64,000 nucleotides of DNA from Thermodesulfomicrobium sp. WS (lineage in GTDB: Bacteria > Desulfobacterota > Desulfovibrionia > Desulfovibrionales > Desulfomicrobiaceae): assembly GCF_027925145.1 (NCBI RefSeq), contig NZ_AP027130.1, positions 124,001-188,000 of the forward strand, written 5' to 3'. Under the pieces are notes generated by a model. It searched no databases. It was not told the DNA's origin and saw nothing but the letters and a program-made list of their open reading frames with translations. Positions 59,302 to 64,000 of this stretch are shown here, piece after piece (within the stretch, counting starts at the first letter, position 1; every line of letters begins with the position of its first letter). Both the position numbers and the translations under genes were made by a program.

Positions 59302-60495
59302 TTACTCCACGATTTCCGAGACCACGCCAGCGCCCACGGTACGACCACCCTCGCGGATGGCGAAACGCAGACCCTTCTCCATGGCCACAGGATTGATGAG
59401 CTGCACGTGGAACGTGGTGTTGTCCCCCGGCATCACCATCTCCACACCCTCGTTGAGGGTCACCACTCCCGTCACATCCGTGGTGCGGAAGTAAAACTGC
59501 GGACGATAGCCCGAGAAGAACGGCGTATGACGACCGCCTTCTTCCTTGCTCAGGACATACACCTCGGCCACAAACTTGGTGTGCGGCGTGATGGAACCCG
59601 GCTTGGCCAACACCTGACCACGCTCCACCTCGTCACGCTTCACACCACGCAACAGCGCACCGATGTTGTCACCCGCCTGACCTTCGTCAAGCAGCTTGCG
59701 GAACATCTCCACGCCCGTACACGTGGTCTTGCGGGTCTCCCGGAAACCCACAATCTCCACTTCGTCGCCCACCTTGATCACACCGCGCTCCACACGACCG
59801 GTCACCACCGTGCCACGGCCGGAAATGGAAAACACGTCTTCAATGGGCATCAAAAACGGCTTGTCGATCTCGCGCACCGGGTCCGGAATATAGCTGTCGC
59901 ATGCGTCCAGAAGCTCCAAAATGGGCTTGGCGTCCGGAGAATCGATGGACTCACACTCCAATGCCTTGAGCGCCGAGCCGCGGATCACCGGCACCTCGTC
60001 CCCAGGGAACTCGTACTTGGTCAGAAGCTCCCGCACTTCCATCTCCACCAGCTCGATGAGCTCCTCGTCATCCACAAGGTCCACCTTGTTGAGGAACACC
60101 ACCAGGTAGGGCACCCCCACCTGACGAGCCAAAAGAATGTGCTCCCGGGTCTGCGGCATGGGACCATCGGTGGCCGCCACCACGATGATGGCACCGTCCA
60201 TCTGCGCCGCACCCGTAATCATGTTCTTGATGTAGTCCGCGTGCCCCGGGCAATCCACATGCGCATAGTGCCGCTTCTCGGTCTCGTACTCCACGTGCGC
60301 CGTCGCAATGGTAATACCGCGCTCCTTCTCTTCCGGAGCCTTGTCGATCTGATCAAAACCCACGTACTGGCCATGCCCACGCATGCTCGCAATCTTCGTG
60401 ATCGCTGCCGTCAGCGTCGTCTTCCCATGGTCAATGTGACCAATGGTGCCAATGTTGACGTGCGGCTTCTTCCGTTCAAACTTCTGCTTCGCCAT
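59302..60495 (-). CDS. tuf: Elongation factor Tu, copy 2
   Basis: 397 aa, the same protein as copy 1. Nucleotide identity covers the coding region and the 15 bases before it, then stops. The stop codon is TAA here and TAG in copy 1, so the shared tract ends at the gene boundary, as expected for gene conversion. It sits in a tRNA-Thr/Tyr/Gly-tuf-rpmG-tRNA-Trp-secE-nusG unit. Confidence 0.99.
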   Translation of the reverse strand: MAKQKFERKKPHVNIGTIGHIDHGKTTLTAAITKIASMRGHGQYVGFDQIDKAPEEKERGITIATAHVEYETEKRHYAHVDCPGHADYIKNMITGAAQMDGAIIVVAATDGPMPQTREHILLARQVGVPYLVVFLNKVDLVDDEELIELVEMEVRELLTKYEFPGDEVPVIRGSALKALECESIDSPDAKPILELLDACDSYIPDPVREIDKPFLMPIEDVFSISGRGTVVTGRVERGVIKVGDEVEIVGFRETRKTTCTGVEMFRKLLDEGQAGDNIGALLRGVKRDEVERGQVLAKPGSITPHTKFVAEVYVLSKEEGGRHTPFFSGYRPQFYFRTTDVTGVVTLNEGVEMVMPGDNTTFHVQLINPVAMEKGLRFAIREGGRTVGAGVVSEIVE

Positions 60496-60611
60496 AATCT
60501 TTGCCCCCTCTCAGAAAAAAAGAATATATATCCCCAAGTATTACGCTTTATGGGCTACGCTGCAGGACACGAAACTTCAGAGCGGACGAGTTGCAGAAGA
60601 AAAACAAGTGG

Positions 60612-60685
60612 AGCGGGAAATGGGACTCGAACCCACAACCCTCAGCTTGGAAGGCTGATGCTCTAGCCACTTGAGCTACTCCCGC
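60612..60685 (-). tRNA. tRNA-Gly (anticodon TCC)
   Basis: The acceptor GCGGGAG pairs with TTCCCGC (one G-U). The anticodon stem-loop is CAGCCTTCCAAGCTG and the T arm GTGGGTTCGAGTCCCAT. Discriminator T; no encoded CCA. The 116 bases between it and tuf2 hold no gene I can recognise. Confidence 0.97.
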
Positions 60686-60737
60686 CCGGCGATTCTTCGT
60701 AGTCAAACAACAGCTCGGAACTGTCTCCTACTGCGTA

Positions 60738-60823
60738 TGGTGGAGGGGGGAGGATTCGAACCTCCGAAGGCATCCGCCGACAGATTTACAGTCTGTTCCC
60801 TTTGGCCACTCGGGAACCCCTCC
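60738..60823 (-). tRNA. tRNA-Tyr (anticodon GTA)
   Basis: A class II tRNA: acceptor GGAGGGG with CCCCTCC, anticodon stem-loop CAGACTGTAAATCTG, a long variable arm (CGGCGGATGCCTTCG) and discriminator A. The 3' CCA is encoded, unlike the neighbouring tRNAs. Confidence 0.97.
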
Positions 60824-60839
60824 ATCTCTACTTCCTTGG

Positions 60840-60912
60840 AGCTGGCGATGGGACTCGAACCCGCAACCTGCTGATTACAAATCAGCTGCTCTGCCAGTTG
60901 AGCTACGCCAGC
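60840..60912 (-). tRNA. tRNA-Thr (anticodon TGT)
   Basis: The acceptor GCTGGCG pairs with CGCCAGC; anticodon stem-loop CTGATTTGTAATCAG; T arm GCGGGTTCGAGTCCCAT; discriminator T. First gene of the tRNA-tuf unit, 15 bases after the -10 hexamer. Confidence 0.97.
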
Positions 60913-60927
60913 CCTCGGAGAAGGCCG

Positions 60928-60956
60928 CTTGTAGTGAGTTCCCATGCACTTGGCAA
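60928..60956 (-). promoter_or_regulatory. Candidate promoter of the tRNA-Thr/tuf2/nusG/rpoBC unit
   Basis: TTGCCA (60951-60956) and TACAAG (60928-60933) are spaced by exactly 17 bases, with a GC-rich discriminator and an A-tract upstream of the -35. It sits between the lpxC terminator and tRNA-Thr, where a stable-RNA promoter is expected. Confidence 0.6.
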
Positions 60957-60987
60957 GCTTTTTTTGCCCACCGCGTGCATTTTGTGC

Positions 60988-61017
60988 AAAAAAAATCCGG
61001 GGCACCCCCGCCCCGGA
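60988..61017 (-). terminator. Intrinsic terminator after lpxC
   Basis: TCCGGGGC and GCCCCGGA form an 8-bp stem with a 6-base loop, followed by eight T on the minus strand. It lies 23 bases past the lpxC stop and separates lpxC from the tRNA-tuf unit. Confidence 0.9.
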
Positions 61018-61040
61018 CATACTCCGCTTTTTTTCGCAAG

Positions 61041-61976
61041 CTACGCCGTTGCCCCCGAGGGGTGCAAGCCCCATGGGGCAGGCATGGGCGACTGCACCGG
61101 AGAAAACCAGCGGCGATCCTCAGTCTCGCCCAACGTCAAATACTGTTCGGCATGGGCAAAGAGCCACCGCAGGAAGCGATTGTTGGCCTCATGGCCGGAG
61201 CGCTCCACCACGAACCGGCCGCATAACCGATACGGCGCCACCGCCATGTCTCCCAAAAAGTCGAGGACCTTGTGGCGCACCATCTCATCGGCAAAACGCA
61301 AGCCCTCGGGGTTGAGGACGCCGACGTCGCCAAGCACCACCGCATTGGCCAGCGAGCCTCCGCGCGCCAAGCCTGCCGCCCGCAGCCGCTCCACATCCTG
61401 CAAAAAGCCAAAAGTACGCGCCGGTGCGATTTCCTTCAAAAAAGACTGTGGGGTGGCATCGAAGCAGTACGACTGGCTCCCGACACTGGGATGGGGAAAG
61501 CGGATACGGTACTCAATGCGCAACCCAGGATAGGGATGGGCATGGATGGAGCGATCTCCGTCTTCAAAGGTTACCGGGCGGCAGATGCGCGCCACCCGCC
61601 GCGGCGCATCCAACTGCCGCACACCTGCGGCCTCAATGAGCCGGGCAAAGCGCAGGGCGCTGCCATCCATGATGGGGATCTCCCCCCCATGGACTTCCAC
61701 CAAGGCGTTGTCCACTTCCATCCCTGCCAGGGCGGCCAAGAGATGCTCTACGGTCGCCACCCGCGCCTGGTCGCACCCCACGGTGGTTGCCAGCACCGTA
61801 GCCACCACGTTGTCCGGCCGCGGCGCCACGAGGACCCTTCCCGAAGGACTGGGGAGTGAAAAACGGATCCCCGAGCCTGCCGGGGCCGGACGCACGATGA
61901 TCTCCACGCGCTCGCCGCTATGGAGCCCCACGCCTGCACACCGGAAGGGAGAAAGGAGTGTTGTTTCCCGTTTCAT
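61041..61976 (-). CDS. lpxC: UDP-3-O-acyl-N-acetylglucosamine deacetylase LpxC
   Basis: A 311-aa zinc hydrolase for the committed step of lipid A synthesis. Zinc ligands are in ATVEHLLAALAG (His) and HKVLDFLGD (His and Asp), with the catalytic-pocket His in RSGHEANNRF. PIMDGSALRF is conserved. The start is uncertain: ATG 61976 (MKRETTLLSPF) fits the family best, but ATG codons at 61997 and 62000 are possible and none has a good ribosome-binding site. Its presence implies a Gram-negative outer membrane. Confidence 0.95.
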   Translation of the reverse strand: MKRETTLLSPFRCAGVGLHSGERVEIIVRPAPAGSGIRFSLPSPSGRVLVAPRPDNVVATVLATTVGCDQARVATVEHLLAALAGMEVDNALVEVHGGEIPIMDGSALRFARLIEAAGVRQLDAPRRVARICRPVTFEDGDRSIHAHPYPGLRIEYRIRFPHPSVGSQSYCFDATPQSFLKEIAPARTFGFLQDVERLRAAGLARGGSLANAVVLGDVGVLNPEGLRFADEMVRHKVLDFLGDMAVAPYRLCGRFVVERSGHEANNRFLRWLFAHAEQYLTLGETEDRRWFSPVQSPMPAPWGLHPSGATA

Positions 61977-62094
61977 GGCCGCGGTTTTTGCACCCATCAT
62001 GCCACAATCTCAACCCAATAAAACCAATGACTTTTTCAGGGCGATCCCTCAAAAAAACAGTTCTTCGACGTTGCGAAAAAACGCCGCATCGTTG

Positions 62095-62928
62095 CTAGAA
62101 AACAACAATGAGGTACCGCGGACGTCCCGCAAGGTCCAACTCCACCCAGGCATGCTGGGCTCGCCCTGGGACGAGGGCCAGGGCCGCCTCGGCGTGGGAG
62201 GCATCCACCTCACACACCACAAGCGCGCCCGGGGACATCCCCCCAAGCTGCGGCAGCAGCCGTCGGTATGCCTCAAGCCCATCGGCTCCGGCGAAAAGCG
62301 CGATATGCGGCTCGAAGTGCAGCACTTCTCGGGACAGCTCCCGGCCCTGGGGCACGTAGGGCAAATTGGCCACCAGGACTGTACAGCGTGCAAGGTTCAC
62401 CCCGCTCACCAGATCCATCCGCGCCAGGCACACGCGCCCCTCCAAACGATGACGCCGCACGTTGCCGGCAGCAACCTGCAGCGCTGCAGCAGACGTATCC
62501 GTCCCCAGCACCCGCGCCTGTGGGAGCACCGTGGCCAGGGCCACGGCCAGGGCCCCGCTGCCGGTCCCCACATCCACCACCCACCCCGTAACGTCCGCAG
62601 GCACATGCCGACGCACCACATCCACGATGCCTTCGGTTTCCGGCCGCGGAATGAGTACTGCGGGCGACACCGTCAGCGGAAGACCGTAAAACTCCTTCTC
62701 CCCCACCAGATAGGCCACGGGCTCTCCGCGCAAGCGCCGTATGGCCAGCGCCGCCATGGAGGCCTCCACCTCCGCGCTCAGGTGCTGCGCGCGCTCCAAG
62801 AGTACGGCAATCCGGTCCACGCCGAGCACGTGGGCCAAAAGGACTTGCGCCGAAAGCCGCGGCGAATCCACCCCCGCTTCCATGAATCGACCTTCCCAAT
62901 AGGCCAGGATCTCTGCGATGCGGGCCAT
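62095..62928 (-). CDS. prmC: Release factor glutamine methyltransferase
   Basis: 277 aa. An amino helical domain (about 1-75) is followed by a Rossmann methyltransferase: VVDVGTGSGALAVALA for SAM and VANLPYVP, the NPPY-type substrate loop (here NLPY). It methylates the Gln of GGQ in release factors. It follows prfA by 9 bases, so enzyme and substrate are co-expressed. Confidence 0.95.
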   Translation of the reverse strand: MARIAEILAYWEGRFMEAGVDSPRLSAQVLLAHVLGVDRIAVLLERAQHLSAEVEASMAALAIRRLRGEPVAYLVGEKEFYGLPLTVSPAVLIPRPETEGIVDVVRRHVPADVTGWVVDVGTGSGALAVALATVLPQARVLGTDTSAAALQVAAGNVRRHRLEGRVCLARMDLVSGVNLARCTVLVANLPYVPQGRELSREVLHFEPHIALFAGADGLEAYRRLLPQLGGMSPGALVVCEVDASHAEAALALVPGRAQHAWVELDLAGRPRYLIVVF

Positions 62929-62937
62929 GCGGGCGGG

Positions 62938-63999
62938 CTAGACTTCTTTGAGGGCTTCTGTCTGGTAGTGTTGGATCAAGGCATCGATGATGGGATCGAG
63001 CCCGCCGTCCATCACTTGATCGAGGCTATACAAAGTGAGGTTAATGCGGTGGTCGGTCACCCGGCCTTGGGGGAAGTTGTAGGTGCGGATACGCTCGGAC
63101 CGATCGCCGGTACCCACCTGTGCCTTGCGGGTTTCGTCATAGGCGCGCTTGGATTCTTCCTGAGCGGCCTGGAGCAGCCGCGAGCGGAGCACCTTGAGGG
63201 CCTTGGCCTTGTTCTTGTGTTGGGATTTTTCGTCCTGACACGACACCACGATGCCGGTGGGCAAGTGCGTGATACGAATAGCCGAATCCGTGGTATTCAC
63301 CGACTGTCCACCCGGCCCGGAAGAACGAAAGACATCCACCCGAATATCATTGGGATCGATATGCACATCCACTTCCTCGGCCTCCGGCAAAATGGCCACC
63401 GTGACCGCCGAGGTGTGAATGCGCCCTTGGCTTTCCGTGGCAGGAACGCGCTGCACCCGGTGCGCGCCGGATTCATACTTGAGGCGGCTATACACCCGGT
63501 CCCCGGAGATGGAAGCAATGATTTCTTTGAACCCGCCGGTGCCGGTCTCGCTGGCGCTCACCACTTCCACGCGCCACCCTTGGGATTCCGCAAACCGGCT
63601 GTACATGCGAAAGAGGTCTGCAGCGAAAAGCGCTGCCTCCTCGCCGCCGGTGCCCGCACGGATCTCCAGGATGATATTCTTCTCATCCAACGGATCCTTG
63701 GGCAAAAGCAGGATTTTCAAACGGCTCAAGTGCTGCTCAAGCTGCGCCTCAAGCGCCGCCACCTCTTCCGCCGCCAACGCCGAAAGCTCGGGGTCCGGAT
63801 CTTTGGCCATCTCCCGCGCTTCGGCAAGCTGGCTTTGGGCAGCGCGATACGCTTCGTACTCGGCAACGATCTCTGCGAGTTCCGCGTGACGCTTGGCGAG
63901 CTTTTTATACCGCTCCGGGTCGGCCACCACATCCGGGGCAGCGAGCTCCCGCTCCAAGTCCCGGAAGGTGGCGACCAACGACTCGATCTTGTGGAGCAT
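62938..63999 (-). CDS. prfA: Peptide chain release factor 1
   Basis: 353 aa, complete; the ATG is at 63999, one base from the window edge. The GGQ catalytic loop is [33 protein letters not shown] and [17 protein letters not shown] are conserved. RF1 recognises UAA and UAG. Being specific for UAA/UAG, it does not compete for the UGA recoded in selD. Confidence 0.97.
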   Translation of the reverse strand: MLHKIESLVATFRDLERELAAPDVVADPERYKKLAKRHAELAEIVAEYEAYRAAQSQLAEAREMAKDPDPELSALAAEEVAALEAQLEQHLSRLKILLLPKDPLDEKNIILEIRAGTGGEEAALFAADLFRMYSRFAESQGWRVEVVSASETGTGGFKEIIASISGDRVYSRLKYESGAHRVQRVPATESQGRIHTSAVTVAILPEAEEVDVHIDPNDIRVDVFRSSGPGGQSVNTTDSAIRITHLPTGIVVSCQDEKSQHKNKAKALKVLRSRLLQAAQEESKRAYDETRKAQVGTGDRSERIRTYNFPQGRVTDHRINLTLYSLDQVMDGGLDPIIDALIQHYQTEALKEV

Positions 64000-64000
64000 G

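Noticed and set aside
59302-60495. Second tuf copy as an assembly duplication
   Set aside because: Flanking sequences are entirely different (rpmG and tRNA-Gly versus rpsJ and fusA) and the stop codons differ; two tuf copies are common in proteobacteria.

Overview
The window looks like a GC-rich chromosome segment from a deltaproteobacterium of the Desulfovibrionales type. The basis is a TrmD fused to a second SPOUT methyltransferase domain, the motA-motB-motB-fliL-fliM-fliN-fliO-fliP-fliQ order, a selenocysteine-containing SelD beside a LysR regulator, a DUF3568 lipoprotein and a (2Fe-2S)/ASKHA activator. This placement is inferred from gene content and was not tested by a search. Almost everything is core chromosome. 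I see no insertion sequence, prophage, CRISPR array or rRNA operon, and no gene-free stretch over about 160 bases.

Layout. (1) 1-6600, minus strand: rplS (cut by the window edge), trmD fusion, rimM, khpA, rpsP and ffh (translation and secretion), then an aminotransferase and a sigma-54 activator with a degenerate receiver domain. (2) 6600-12200: an iron-type alcohol dehydrogenase overlapping a soluble sensor kinase (plus strand), a LysM lytic transglycosylase lipoprotein (minus) and an rRNA methyltransferase (plus). (3) 12156-19494, minus: era-yggS-motA-motB-motB'-fliL-fliM-fliN-fliO-fliP-fliQ, a flagellar stator, switch and export block joined by very short gaps and overlaps to a ribosome-assembly GTPase. 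(4) 19579-24946: topA, a DUF2156 protein, recJ and a small lipoprotein. (5) 24943-29304, minus: lysR-selD-ASKHA activator-lipA, joined by three 4-nt overlaps. SelD carries an in-frame UGA followed by a strong SECIS-like hairpin, so it should be read through as selenocysteine. (6) 29391-60912, minus: one continuous translation/transcription supercluster. In transcription order it is tRNA-Thr, tRNA-Tyr, tRNA-Gly, tuf2, rpmG, tRNA-Trp, secE, nusG, rplK, rplA, rplJ, rplL, rpoB, rpoC, then rpsL, rpsG, fusA, tuf1, then the S10, spc and alpha operons to rplQ. (7) 61041-63999, minus: prfA, prmC and lpxC.

Regulation visible in the sequence includes a promoter-like TTGCCA-N17-TACAAG before tRNA-Thr, TTGACA-N18-TATGCT before rpsL, an L10-leader fold before rplJ, an intrinsic-terminator/attenuator hairpin between rplL and rpoB, and terminators after rplQ and lpxC. 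Two further terminators lie inside the 3' ends of convergent genes.

The least ordinary items are the selenium/ASKHA/lipoate operon, the triplicated N-terminal motif of FliN, the divergent second MotB, and the sigma-54 regulator whose receiver lacks the normal phosphorylation residues. I do not see a clearly new defence or mobile system.
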